In this document: positions 37,843 to 49,373 of the stretch, one piece after another
Position numbering within the stretch: position 1 is the first letter of the stretch
Layout of the letters: each line of letters starts with the position of its first letter
DNA from: Sordaria brevicollis
Lineage: Eukaryota > Ascomycota > Sordariomycetes > Sordariales > Sordariaceae
Assembly (NCBI GenBank): GCA_033439795.1
Contig: JAUTDP010000008.1
Span: 496,001-560,000, forward strand
Reading direction: 5' to 3'
Length of the DNA: 64,000 nucleotides
Made by a program: the position numbers and the translations under genes
The notes under the pieces: model-generated
Database searches by the model: none
Seen by the model: the letters and a program-made list of their open reading frames with translations, nothing else
What the model was told of the DNA's origin: nothing

Positions 37843-40800
37843 AGCCGCTTCGCTGAGAATCTTCCAACTTGATTCTTTTCTTCGGCGTCCGGCATTTCCA
37901 CGTGACATTTCTCTTCACCGATCCTGCAGCTAAATCTCGGTTACACCTTGCCGTCTTTTCATTCCGATCCACGTCTTCGATTCTTCACCTTGTTACGCCG
38001 GCGTTTTATTTCCCATTTCGCCTTGTATGGACTTCGCCAAGGTCGAGATGGACACCTTCCGCGGTGGTTCCGCAGGATGTCTCACTCCCATCGGAATTCT
38101 CGAACGTTGACTCAGACCCTGATCGTCGCACACACGGAATCACTGTCGCACGACCTCGAACTCAAAACGTTTATCACCCCTTTGAGCGCTGTTCCCGTCG
38201 GCCGAAACAAGGCCTTCAGCCAGCAGCTCATATAACGTGTCGCGGATTGACATCATGACGACCACACAGGCGTTCATGATGTCCCGATGCGCCCTTTGGG
38301 TCTGGTCAGGGTCCATGTCACTTTCCACCTTTTGGGTGTCCTTTTGTTTTGACTCTTTTTGTCATTTTCCTTGTCTTCACAGCGTTCTTACATCATCTTT
38401 GGCTTTCACCACAACGTACACAGTGGCAGCTCAGTCTCTTCACACAAAACAAACAAGCATCAGCGTTGAGAGTCAGGGCAGGCATGTACAGGTTGTTTGG
38501 GTGGTACAGGAACATTCAGCCCCCGAACGGCGAACGGTTAGCGGTTAGCAGCGGCGGCGTTCCGCAAATGGTGTTTCGGATAAGGGACAGAACCGTTAGG
38601 TCTCGTCTTTCCTACGCTTGGTCTGTGTGTTTTTTTTGGCTTATTGTTTTGGGTAGGCTTGTCTTGCATGTTTGCGCATGGGCATTTGGCTTTTACTTTA
38701 GTTTTGGTTTTGGCTTTCACGACGCGATTACCCCCTCATGTTCAATTGTCACTATTGATGTGTTGTTCCAGACTCGTCATGGGTTGGTTCAACAAAGCCT
38801 GGTTTTGTACACAGAGATTTCCCAGGTTCTTTTATGTCTCTTGATTTTCTTTTCTTTTAACTCTCTTGGTTGACCATGGTTACTGGGGTTGGGCGGCGGT
38901 AGATATACCACATCATTGAGTTGGATAGGTCGCAGGATAAAACATCAGGAGCGGGACAGAGCAATGGAAGGCAAGAGGGGTTGGCAGGGCAGGGCCAGTC
39001 TGCCTCATTATCGAGATATCGAGATACCAGATACCACCGCATAGTGGATCCTACATATGAACCTTTTTATTCATTATTGGGGTGGGGTGAATCTACCATC
39101 ACACAATTTGTTTACCCCTCGAATGGGAGCATGGCGGCGTTCTTGGGTGTTGTGAGAATTTTTACACATGGTTTGGTCTGGTCATCGAGCGTAATAGGCA
39201 CTGTGGTGAGCTTAGCTTTCACCATCAGGCATCAGCTCGCATATGTGTGCTATTAGACATCATACATGCACTTACTACATGACATGAACAATACTCAAAG
39301 CACTTCACACGTGAAGACAAGCAGGCGGAACCCAGGAATCCCAATACAAAGAGTATGATGAATGTGAGCATGTGACGATGAGTAAACGTGGCGAACGAGA
39401 AAGAACACCGCATCAAATCGAGGCATGAGCAAGGTGTCTACCCGTCTTTCTTCCATGCAACAAACCTTTTCTTCCAGCCACGCTGCCCAAGCATAGATAT
39501 GCCGGAGGACGGGAAGCCGAATTGGGAGCATGACAACAAATCTGAAGAGGCACAAATCAATCGACCATACGGCAGTAACTCACCGAGTGACTTATCACGG
39601 ATGAATCGTGAACAAAACTAGACCACAACTGTCAAAAAACTGCCCAACGCTCGCCAGGTTTTGCCAGACAGACAGCCAGTGAACACTAGTCGTAGTTCCA
39701 TCAACACATCTCCGAGAAGAGGAGGATGCCGATGAGAAGGGAGACGAAAGAACATTACCCAGAAGCTTTTCTACCTTAAGTCATTAACCATTTCTTGCAT
39801 AGTTCCATGCAGAAGGGGAATGCTCCCACCGCCGCTGGTGACGGACATGAGGGATGGTATGATCTCCACTATGTCTTTAGGAGTGTAGAAAAGGGGGTGG
39901 TGACAGCTGCCAAACACCTGCTCTACGACCGATAAGACATCATAAAGGAGATGGAAGTGTGGGAGGTTTCGTATATGCCGTACCACGTTGACAGCTTGCC
40001 CTTGGTCAAGAAGTGCACCTCTTGACCTCTTCGTAGGTGTCAGTTCAGCTCCCTCTTCTACACCAACAACCATTTTACATGCCAACTATTTAGCTTACTC
40101 TGGTGGCAGCTGGCAGTGACCGTTAAGATCATTGAGTCTATATCTGGCTGGTGATATGTGGAAGTGGACATGGTCTGAGTATCTGGTGATAATGATGCTC
40201 GAACGGTTACCCAAGATCGGAAACTATCGGAGCCATGGAGTACACAGCGTCCTTCTTCGAAGTACAACATGAACGGGTTGATCTACTACAGCACAGCGTG
40301 GGAATCCGGGGATCCTCGGGGGAGTTTTCGTCACGGGATCTAGGCCTAGGGTTCTCGGCGTGGTCTATCTCTATTTGTGATGTAGTGCCACAGACGGAAT
40401 AGTCTACTGGTGTGGACCAAGGCCTAAACGTAAGTTGTTGAGGGGACAATGTAACAGAATGACCAGGATCTCACGCAAGTAAGTGTTTATGGACTTGGAG
40501 AGGCACCCGAGGGGGGACATTGATCTATGGCAAGGATGAAGACGTGCATATCCGTGAAGAAGAAATCTCCGTAGCTTTGGGTGTCCACGTTATAGGCATG
40601 CGGTCAAAATCCCATTATGGCGGTTCGATGGGTCGGCCATGACATGAGTGTTGAGAGGATGGAAAGTATGTCCATTCTGTGCAGGTGCTGCTTCTTCTTG
40701 ATCACGCTTGCCATTGATGTAGTCACCTGAGTAAGAAGGAATCGTATCAGTTGAACACGTGGGAGCACTTTGAGAGATCGAGTCTAGAGAAACATTCGCT

Positions 40801-41243
40801 GTCCTGCACCTGATGAACTAGTACCTAACCGCCCTGCTTTTGACTTCCTAGCATAGCCTATGAAAATACCAGAAATGTGCCGCCCATGCCCACTGTAGAG
40901 CGCCAAGGTGTCTATCAGTACAACTATATAAGCAATAGGAACCCCATTAACGCTTGTGCCTTTCGTATCCTGCCCTCAATTGTCCTGTTCGCCTGTGCTG
41001 TTTACCTGTTCCAATATCATATGCCATAAACCATTCCATAACCGTTTCCTGCCTTGACCTGAGATATGATGTCCTGTAAACCATGATAATGTCCATATTC
41101 GCGAACCATACCGGGCGCCCATTGCCAAACCTGTGATGAATGCCGTATCCCATAACTAACCATACTGCATAACCCATATCAAATGTATCATACCTCATAC
41201 CCGTAAGCTCAAGTCATACCAGACCAGACCATGCTGCATCTCC
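37843..41243. other. Intergenic, no supported gene
   Basis: The first several hundred bases are T-rich and likely the 3' UTR of the upstream gene. The rest holds only short chance frames. Near 40,990-41,230 the motif CATA/CCATA recurs irregularly in many short near-copies just beyond the end of the barrel-protein gene. Confidence 0.4.
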
Positions 41244-42641
41244 CTATGCAATCCAAGCCCACCACCCTTGCCTGCCTTCATCATTCTCCTTGTCCGCGTA
41301 AACGTCCTCGAGGTCATAGACATTCTCGAACGCTCCCACCGTCAAATCCATATCCTCCGCCTCCGGACACCTCTCTGGCCCGCACCTATCAATGACAATC
41401 GCCTGCACCCAGCCACCATTCCCCCTCAGATCAGGCTGGTTGCCAATCAAGATCGGCTTTCCACACAGAGGGTTCGTGTCTGGGTCGTAGTTATGTAGTC
41501 CCTTAGCAGAAAGATTGGAAGCGCGCTTGGCAGCTTTATCCCAAATCTTGTGCGAAATAGCAACCACTACCGCATCATCGCCAACTTCGAAGCCGCAAGC
41601 GCCCATACCGTTGTCCGGGGAATAGTAGTTGAAATGTGCTTCATGGACCGTCAGAGGCTCGTCATCGCCAAGTGGTGCCGTAAGGGGGATATCGTCGTCG
41701 TCTTTATGCTTGAGTCCCAGTCCCAAGCCGAGACCTAGTCCTAGCGCCAGCAACAAGAGTAGCAAAACCGGCAAAAGAACACACAGACAAAACCGTCTCC
41801 TGTCAAGCCCAAACGGATATCGCCTCTCAGGCGGTAACAGCCTCCGATTAACCAAGTTCTTCACCCTCTCCTTCTCGGTCAACCTCGGCGGCGGCGGCGG
41901 GTTGGGAATACTCCCCAGCGTTGTCACGGTATGCGTCGGTTGTATCCCTCCTTGACCCTCACCATGTCGTTCCGGATCTAACCCCGCAAAACTGTTTCTT
42001 CCATACCCAAACCCCAAACTCTTCCTCCATCCCGCGCTGTTAACACCGTGCTGATCCTGCGGAGATAAAGCGTCCTCTTTCTCGTTGGTAACGGGCGGAT
42101 CGACGAGACTAAAAAGTGAGGGGATCGAGCGTGAACGGGGTTTGTGCTGCTTCTTGACGAAACTCGGCTGTTTTCGTGCTTCAAAGAAGGGGATCGAGGA
42201 GAGAAAATTGCGCGTTTGTTGCAGCTTGCCGCGCTTGGGTGGGTTGCGGGGCGTTTCCCAGTCGGGGAGGTAGCGGATGCGTTGCTCGACTTGATCGCGA
42301 GTGTTGGTGATGTATGAAGGTTCTTGATGTTGTTGGCCTGTGACCTCTGGGGAGGTGTCGAGTGGTGGGAGTGAAGGTAAAGGTCGTGAAGAGGCCGCTG
42401 TGCGGGCTGTTCGGGCTGTGGGTGCAGGACTGGGGCTGACCATCCTAAGGCCTGCTGCTTGTCCTGCTGCTTGTCCTGGGCGTGTTGGAACTTGGGACAT
42501 TGGAAAGACGGAGGAGATGGGAGAGACGGGCTCTGCTGGGTCGGCATTTGATTGGGAGTAGGTCGAGAAGTCTGGTGGATTCGATTGGAGTGGTGATGGG
42601 AGAGGGATTGGGAGGTCCCTCTCGGACCGGGTTGAAGCCAT
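41244..42641 (-). CDS. Membrane-anchored double-psi beta-barrel (RlpA/barwin-like) protein, 465 aa
   Basis: A single exon. I chose the ATG at 42641 (MASTRSERD), whose context CCACGATGG is strong. The open frame extends 49 codons further upstream but that extension begins at TTG. Residues 1-280 are Pro/Ser/Arg-rich and probably cytosolic, ending in RRRF. A single transmembrane helix follows at about 284-310, made of a poly-Leu run and then alternating Gly-Leu. Residues about 328-445 resemble a double-psi beta-barrel: HFNYYSP-NGMGACG, then a buried VVVAIS-KIWD strand, CGKPI, and VIDRCGPERC-EAEDMDL near the end (cysteines 349, 393, 420, 425). Secreted relatives are expansin-like or barwin-like and bind cell-wall polysaccharide. 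Type II topology would put this domain outside, at the wall, but that is inference. Confidence 0.85.
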   Translation of the reverse strand: MASTRSERDLPIPLPSPLQSNPPDFSTYSQSNADPAEPVSPISSVFPMSQVPTRPGQAAGQAAGLRMVSPSPAPTARTARTAASSRPLPSLPPLDTSPEVTGQQHQEPSYITNTRDQVEQRIRYLPDWETPRNPPKRGKLQQTRNFLSSIPFFEARKQPSFVKKQHKPRSRSIPSLFSLVDPPVTNEKEDALSPQDQHGVNSAGWRKSLGFGYGRNSFAGLDPERHGEGQGGIQPTHTVTTLGSIPNPPPPPRLTEKERVKNLVNRRLLPPERRYPFGLDRRRFCLCVLLPVLLLLLLALGLGLGLGLGLKHKDDDDIPLTAPLGDDEPLTVHEAHFNYYSPDNGMGACGFEVGDDAVVVAISHKIWDKAAKRASNLSAKGLHNYDPDTNPLCGKPILIGNQPDLRGNGGWVQAIVIDRCGPERCPEAEDMDLTVGAFENVYDLEDVYADKENDEGRQGWWAWIA

Positions 42642-45190
42642 CGTGGCTGTCGCTGTCGTCGCTCGCTTGGGTAATGATGTAGATAAAAATAACGAATGAT
42701 TTTGGTATCGCCGCCAGCGACTAGGAAATTCTTTGAATACTGATATTCTCGTTCGTTTACTTGCAGGCCAAAAGAGAGTGTCGTTCAATCGCCGAGTTCA
42801 ATTCTCATGCTGCCTTTCTCGTCGAGGCGTGAGACTCTGCCCTAGATCATCCAACTACAACACCTTCGTTACAGAAAGGCAAAAGCGCACGGGAATTGAA
42901 GAAAGGAAAAGGTTGGGGAAGTTGCAAAGGGAGAAGAAGAAGAAGAAGCGGAAAACCTCAAGGGAAGACAAGACAAGACAAGACGGAAACGTCGAGACAA
43001 CGAACCTGGCCCGTCACCGTGTGTGTAGCCAGCCGTATCCCGTCTCCCACCATTCAGTTCACAGAGACCACCCAAACCTGGAGACTCAGCTTCACCAGCG
43101 AGCAATCAGTAAAAGAATGGGCAAGCACGAACCTTGAACGAAGCGACGCACAGCAACAATGGAATGGTTTCACAAGACGGGCCACTCCAGTCCAGTCCAG
43201 TCAATCGTATCCCGTCGGTCGTGCTCTCGTTCCAGTCATTGATGGCAAGTGCAATGGGTGGTGGGTGGTGAGGAATGCGCCTTCCTTCGTCACCTTCACC
43301 CACCCATCCATTTCAGAGGAAAGAACCTTCAACCCCGCCTTCCCTCCATCTTTCCTGTCATATCGTTTCATCGCTCGCGTTTCTTTCGCCATCGCTGTCT
43401 GTCATCCAATCGGTAGAAAGCGAACTGAGCGGCGAAAAACACTCACTGATGGCAGCGTTTCATTCGGAACCTGGTGAGCCTGGTGACAGCTTCGAAGTCA
43501 GGTCCCGTCCGTCGTCGAAACAAAGTCTTGCCCAGAAGTTGACCCAGCCAGGCCCATCCAGGCACAGGGAAGGAAAAAAGACACAAGAGGGCAGGGAAAT
43601 CCCCGCCAACCCCGCCCTTTTTGCGCACCAGATTCCCACGCGCCCGCAAATGCCAGTCAGTGGCAGGGCGTGGCAGCAAGGCAGGGCAGTGCCGGGCAGC
43701 GCCGCAGTTGCGCAGGTACAGGGTGCGCTGGGCCCAAAACGTGACGCTACAGCAGGTACAGGCGGAGCTCAGCGAGCGAATAGCGGGGGGTGCAACCCTG
43801 AAACATGAAACGACGGGGGCGAATCATGGCGCGTGCGAGTGCCCTGGTGTGGTGTGGTGGCCTGGTGTGGTCGGAATGTGCCGGTCCACTTTTCCCTTGC
43901 TGGTTGGGTGTAAGTCGGCTTTCGTACAAGAAATCCGGCTTAAAGTTACTGAATCGCAGCTGATAGAGGGATTTCCTTGTACATGGGGGTGAGAGTTCTC
44001 ATCATCATCAACTAGGTTTCCAGCAACACTCAATCTGCTGCTGCTGCAACCACCCGTCGTACCTGACTTTGTCCCCCCTCGTCATCCACATTCTGGAACA
44101 TGTACGAGATTGAAAAAAGTCAGATTAGCCGTTAATTACCTGCAGACAACTCACTCTCGGCATGGAACCCAAAGGCCACACCGTTCTTTTCTTCGCATGC
44201 AGTTGTTGCCGCAGTTGTTGCCGCAGTTGTTGCCGCAGTTGCGCAAGCAGTGTACATGAACACTAATGACGTGGACTTGTTTTCTTCGGTTCGCAGGTGC
44301 CAGGATATGTAGAAGTTTGGAAAAGCGGAAGGGAAAGGAATGAGCAAACCGCATGGAAACATGGGCATTGGTCCCCAGTCTCCGGTGTTTCTGCGGTACG
44401 TGGCCGGGGCCGGGGCCGTTGTCGCCGTTGTCGCCGTTGTCCGTGCTCCGTGATCTTCTTCAGGGTCCTGGTTGTGCCGATTCCAAGATTGTTTATCTGT
44501 AACGGCACGTTTTGGCACCAATTTCAAAAGCGCGGAAATCAGAGATTTGTTGTTTTAGGGTTTGACGGATCTTGCACTTGAACGGGAGAATTTGGGTTAA
44601 CAATTGCGAACAATGCGCGTGAATGGGTCAGATAAAAGGATGCGATCAAGCACATGGAGGAAGCAAACAATCAGCGCAGCAAGTTCACATGTTTCCATCA
44701 CGAGTACCGAACAACTTCTGTGCGCAAAACATTGAAACTTCAGGTTCAGGTTCAAGGCCCAGCGGCCGTCATTATTTCTACTTGTTTACATTGATACAAA
44801 GTCATCGCCCATTGATAGTCCTTCCCACGTCCATCAAACATCCAGTCCATGATCACTGTAAAGTCCTTGAAGCACTTGAGTCCTATCCAACTTTGTTTTT
44901 CCTTGCTATTAACCACGTTCCTGCCCCTAAAACTTTTTGTACGAAATGCTTCATCAAATGATTGACTAGAAAGAAACCACCAACATGCAAACATCCCACC
45001 CCCATCCTTTGACCCCGGCCTTGCCTTAAAAACTCCGCGCCGCGCCAAGCCCAAAAAAATGCAACAACAAAGAAAACCCCCTTCCCAACTCCCAACCCAA
45101 CGAACCGGCGCAGCCAGCTTCATTTTCTCATTCCCTCCCCTTCCTATATATCCCCTTTCCCATTTCTTGTTTTCCAACCACCGCGACAGC
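42642..45190. other. Intergenic between the barrel-protein gene and prm1
   Basis: The left part is the promoter and leader region of the minus-strand barrel-protein gene. The right part is the 3' flank of prm1. Tandem repeats at 44,199-44,244 and GC-rich short repeats near 44,400-44,440 (GGCCGG, GTTGTCGCC) are the only structure noticed. Confidence 0.4.
44199..44244. repeat. 12-bp tandem repeat GCAGTTGTTGCC, 3.7 copies
   Basis: Three perfect copies plus a partial fourth (GCAGTTGCGC) lie in non-coding DNA between two minus-strand genes. Confidence 0.85.
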
Positions 45191-47545
45191 TCAAACAGGC
45201 GTAAAATACCCCGGCACCTTCTGATCCTCCGGATACCCATTCGGCCCATCGCGTTCAACAGTAGGATAACTACTCGTCCTCTGATGACTCGGATACCGCG
45301 TAATCAACTCCCTCGTCTTCCCCGCGGGGACTCGGCCGGCGTAAACCACCTCCTCGTAGGCGGGTGATGCTTCGCCGTACATGTCATTTACCCCGTTCCC
45401 GTTACTCCTATTCGCATCGCCAGGGTGGAGGTTATCCCCGTATTTTTCATTGGGTTGGTAATGAGGAGAGGCGGGATTGTTGACCATGGCGTTACTCGGT
45501 GCTAGGGCGGGGTCGAAGCCGTTGTGGTTATGGAACGACGACGTGGGACGGAACCCTCCTGGACCGCCGCCGTCGCCGCGGTTTTTGGTCGGTGTGGCCA
45601 TCCCGATTAGGGCGCCCATGACGCCGATTAGGACGACGATGATGTATAGAAGCAAGAGGCCGAGGGAGATGAGCGCTTCTTGGATGATACCGTTGCGGAG
45701 CGATCTGATGACTTTGCCGACGGCTTCGTTGATTTCGTCTGTTGTCACGGCGCCGGGTTTGGCGAGGAAGCTGTTCATGTCGTTGTCCCCGCCCATGTTT
45801 TGCGCTGCGCCGGAGGAAAATATGTCGTTGTCGAACTTGGGAAGTTCGACTTTGGTGTGGTTGTGCAGCCAGGTGAGACCGTCCTGGATGGCATCGATCT
45901 TGTTGCCGATCAAGCAAGCGACTACGTCGCGGGCCGTGTCGAGAAGGACGGTCTTGTCGAAGACCTTGATTAGAGCGTGGTCAAGTTCGTTTTCGACCGT
46001 GGTGAGCGTGTCGTTGACTGACTTGACGGCTTCGTTGATCCACCCAAAGACGTCCTTGTTGATGTCGTTTTCCATCTTGATGATGACCGTGTTGGAGCTG
46101 TTGGCCCAGTTGTCGCTGACTTGCTTTAGGGTGCCGACGACGTCACCGGCGAAATCACCGACTTGGGTGGCGAGCTCGGGCGCTTTGGCTTCGATTTGGC
46201 GGAGGATTACCCATTGGCAGAAGCAGGAAAAGAAACCGGCGATGGCGAGAGACAAAACGAAGAGGGCGGGCAGCGAGGTGGCGTACGCGACGGCCCATCT
46301 GATCAGGAGCCACTTCTTTCCCTTCTCCCTGGGAGAGAAAAAGTTGGCAATTTTGAAGCCCGCCGTGGCGGTCCAGCGGCGCGAGGCAATATAGATGGAG
46401 TCCTGGTTGTTGACAGAGTTCTCGGCGATGTCCTGTGCATGATTCTTCTCGCGCTGCCATCTGTGATATTCGAGGAACCCCATAATCACCATGGCCAGCA
46501 CGGCCAGAATGATGATGACCACGAAGAAAGCGATCTTGCCCTTGTGCACAATGCTGAACAGAGATTCGAAGAAGTCGGTGAGGAAGGAGTTGTCGGAGCA
46601 AAAGGACAGAGCTTGCTTCTCAGCCACAGGGAAAGTGTCTTGACTGACGTTGAACCTGTCAAAGGCGGTGTCGATCTCTTGTTTGACCATGTTGAAGGGT
46701 ATGGCAATGGCAGACTCGGCCATCTTTTTCGCTTGATCGAACGTTGGAATCTTCTTGTCGAGGGTATCGATGCCCTTGATGACATTGGTGGCGTCGATCT
46801 TGATTCCCTTGAGATCCTTAAGGCGGTTTTCGATGTTGATATCGGGAAGTTTGATGATATCTTTACCCCCTGTAAAAAAGCCGCCGCCCGTGTTGACGAA
46901 GTCCTTTGCATCGTTAATCATATCCTGGAATTTTTTGACGTCCTGGGCGAGGCCATTGGTGATGGCCCCGATGGCCTTGTTTATCACTTCGGTTCCCCCT
47001 TCCACCACCTTGCTCGCAACGTGCAGACCACCGTGGATGAAAGCGGCCACCAGACAGGTAAATGTGCCGATGTACATGTTGAGCACAAAGATGATGATGG
47101 ATTGGACGGCCGTGAGGATCATCTTGAGGAGGGAAGCCATTGCTTTGATCGCCTTTTGCATGCTGCTGGCGGCCAGGGCGTTGACGCCTTTGGACATGTA
47201 ATGAGGCATGGAGGCCATGGCGCTGCCGACATCTTCGACCTTGGTGCATGCTGAGAGGGCCTTGACCTTGGCGTCGCCGAGGTTTTCGTTGAGGCTTCCT
47301 GTGAGGAGAATGACGCGGATCAAAACCAAAAGCAACAGAATCGTCCACCGGTTGAACCATAGCTGTGATAGCCTCGCTCGCATGCCGAGATATGGCGTGA
47401 CTTCAGGGTCGGTATCGGGATGCGGCCTTAGTTGGTCGTCTTTCTCTGGATCGTTGTGAAGGTTGACATTTTGCCATGGAGTTGCCGTATTAAGAGAGGA
47501 TGGGACTGGAGGAATGCCGCCCCCATACTTTTCGTTGTAAGCCAT
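45191..47545 (-). CDS. prm1: Plasma membrane fusion protein Prm1, 784 aa
   Basis: One uninterrupted exon starting MAYNEKYGGGIPP. Hydrophobic segments lie at about 66-86, 135-170, 330-352, 415-447 and 640-667. Between them are two large, largely alpha-helical loops with many predicted N-glycosylation sites (NVSQDT, NDTLTT). NSSNT near 480 and the cysteines SACTK and LSFCSD in the first loop fit the Prm1 family. The C-terminus is a polar cytosolic tail. Prm1 acts at the plasma membrane during cell-cell fusion: mating in yeast, and hyphal or germling fusion and fertility in Neurospora. The length and topology suit fungal Prm1. Neighbouring genes show no functional link. Confidence 0.95.
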   Translation of the reverse strand: MAYNEKYGGGIPPVPSSLNTATPWQNVNLHNDPEKDDQLRPHPDTDPEVTPYLGMRARLSQLWFNRWTILLLLVLIRVILLTGSLNENLGDAKVKALSACTKVEDVGSAMASMPHYMSKGVNALAASSMQKAIKAMASLLKMILTAVQSIIIFVLNMYIGTFTCLVAAFIHGGLHVASKVVEGGTEVINKAIGAITNGLAQDVKKFQDMINDAKDFVNTGGGFFTGGKDIIKLPDINIENRLKDLKGIKIDATNVIKGIDTLDKKIPTFDQAKKMAESAIAIPFNMVKQEIDTAFDRFNVSQDTFPVAEKQALSFCSDNSFLTDFFESLFSIVHKGKIAFFVVIIILAVLAMVIMGFLEYHRWQREKNHAQDIAENSVNNQDSIYIASRRWTATAGFKIANFFSPREKGKKWLLIRWAVAYATSLPALFVLSLAIAGFFSCFCQWVILRQIEAKAPELATQVGDFAGDVVGTLKQVSDNWANSSNTVIIKMENDINKDVFGWINEAVKSVNDTLTTVENELDHALIKVFDKTVLLDTARDVVACLIGNKIDAIQDGLTWLHNHTKVELPKFDNDIFSSGAAQNMGGDNDMNSFLAKPGAVTTDEINEAVGKVIRSLRNGIIQEALISLGLLLLYIIVVLIGVMGALIGMATPTKNRGDGGGPGGFRPTSSFHNHNGFDPALAPSNAMVNNPASPHYQPNEKYGDNLHPGDANRSNGNGVNDMYGEASPAYEEVVYAGRVPAGKTRELITRYPSHQRTSSYPTVERDGPNGYPEDQKVPGYFTPV

Positions 47546-49373
47546 GATATCGATCTATCGTTTGTTTTCCTTTCTTGAACCAGCAAGAGGGTGTAGTGTG
47601 GTATATCGTGGAGTCGTCTAGCGAATCCGCAAACTCGGAAAAGGTCGAAAACTGCAAAGGAAAGCTAATGTCGTGAGAGTGTATCGTGTAATGTGTAGAT
47701 GCTCGTAAAAAGACCGACAAGTTGCTGGCCACCCGTGTAGACCAGCTGGCTGGATGATGGATCACTCTCGCGAAAGAATTACTGAGCCGAAGTCCGAAAA
47801 AGGAAAGGAAGGAAAAATGCAAATGACCCCGAGAGCGAAAGGAACCAAGAGAAGAGAGTCAAAGGAAAAAGGAAGAGGGTAACCAAAAAAAGAGAAAAGG
47901 GTTGCCCACTATGAACGCATACTGGGAGATGTGTGAATAGGTGAGGAATAAGTGAACAGGTGAGGAGGAGAGGGAACAATAGAAAGAGAATGTGTCAATA
48001 AGACCACGACAAACGGGACAATAAGACCTACGGCAGGCAGGCAGCAGGCTAGTGACTTGACTGGCCCGGAGGAGGCTGGTGGTCCACAGGTCAAGTTGGG
48101 ACGGAGAGACTAGGAGTCGGGATGAGGGACGAGAAGATGGGATGACAGGTGCCCCAGAGTGAACAATAGGCGCATCCCGGTCCTAGAATAGAAGAAGGCC
48201 CATTGTTTCTTGGCTCCAGTCTGCCCAAAGAACATAGCCTTTGTTCGGCGTGGATGGATGATCAAGGGGTCGTCCCGTAGCCGCGGTCGTTGTCTAAGCG
48301 CCGGGACACTCCCAGCCAGTCGTTTGACGTTTCTTTGTCGTGAACAGTCAAGACCCCGGATTTCCTTGGTGGAGGAGAGGTAACCCAAGCCAGAAATGAC
48401 TCCAGTCTAAAAGTCAACTTGATGCCAGGCGCGCTTGCAGCCGGCCCAAGTTGCTCATGAGGCATGGCCACCTGATGGGATTCGGGAGGGCTCATCGACC
48501 GCTGTAAATCACCATGGCCTCACACACGGAATGATGAATAACTCATGCCGGTGCTATTGTCAGCCTCGCACAATTGATGTCTCCCACCGAGACGAGACGG
48601 TGATGTGCGTCACCGTCAGACCCTTTACTAGAACATCTTGACTGTGTCCGCAGCATAATGAGTGTTGATGGAAATCGAGGCTGGCTGGGCGTGAGATCCG
48701 GCAATCTTCAAGTTTTGGTTTTCCGATCGTGAAATGCGATGTGGTCCAAGGAAGTATGAAAAGAGGAAAAAAAAAAGGAAGACAAGGTCGCACTTCAAGG
48801 CGTTCCTGCGTTTCAACCGCGGCCTGTCTCCCGCAATTGATTGGTACCTGACAAGGGTCAAACAGACGCGCTTTAAAGTGGGTCCTTTACCCGCTGGGGG
48901 ACTGACAGCCAATCAATGCCCTGAAAGCTCAGAAAAGCCCAATGACGACAGCCCGACAAGGGGAGGAATTGCAGCCACCCGGGCGCTTCCATTTTGATGT
49001 TTCGAAACTTGTTGAACATATGAAAAGAATCACCAATGGCGAATGGGTTCAAGTGACTCACGGAAAGGAAGGATTTGCCGCGATCATTTTAACTGTTCGG
49101 CGGCGGCCGTTTGTTGTTCTGTGAATGTTCGTTTGCACGGGTTAGGGTTAGACTGCTGTAGCGCTCCGGCAGGCACAAGAAGATGGTCCGTGCGTATAAG
49201 ACACGTGACGTGTCTCTACTTGCTCGCAACTTCACATCCGCTTCACCTTGCTGTCACCAAGAATGCTGAGCTGCCCGTGTCATGAGGTGCACAACCGAGA
49301 TGATAACCACGAGTTGAACGATTCACAACACCAAATTTTTAACTACCCTCTACATGACCACGCCTTCCCACAG
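47546..49373. other. Intergenic between prm1 and the PLP-rhodanese gene
   Basis: The A/G-rich plus strand next to prm1 (47,760-48,000) corresponds to a pyrimidine-rich leader for that minus-strand gene. Otherwise only short chance frames are seen. A two-unit GGTTAGGGTTAG at 49,139-49,150 is too short to count as telomeric DNA. Confidence 0.4.

Noticed and set aside
46163..47254. 363-codon plus-strand frame antisense to prm1
   Set aside because: It is a shadow of the conserved prm1 reading frame on the other strand.
49139..49150. TTAGGG-like repeat
   Set aside because: Only two units, in ordinary intergenic DNA. Not a telomere or meaningful interstitial array.
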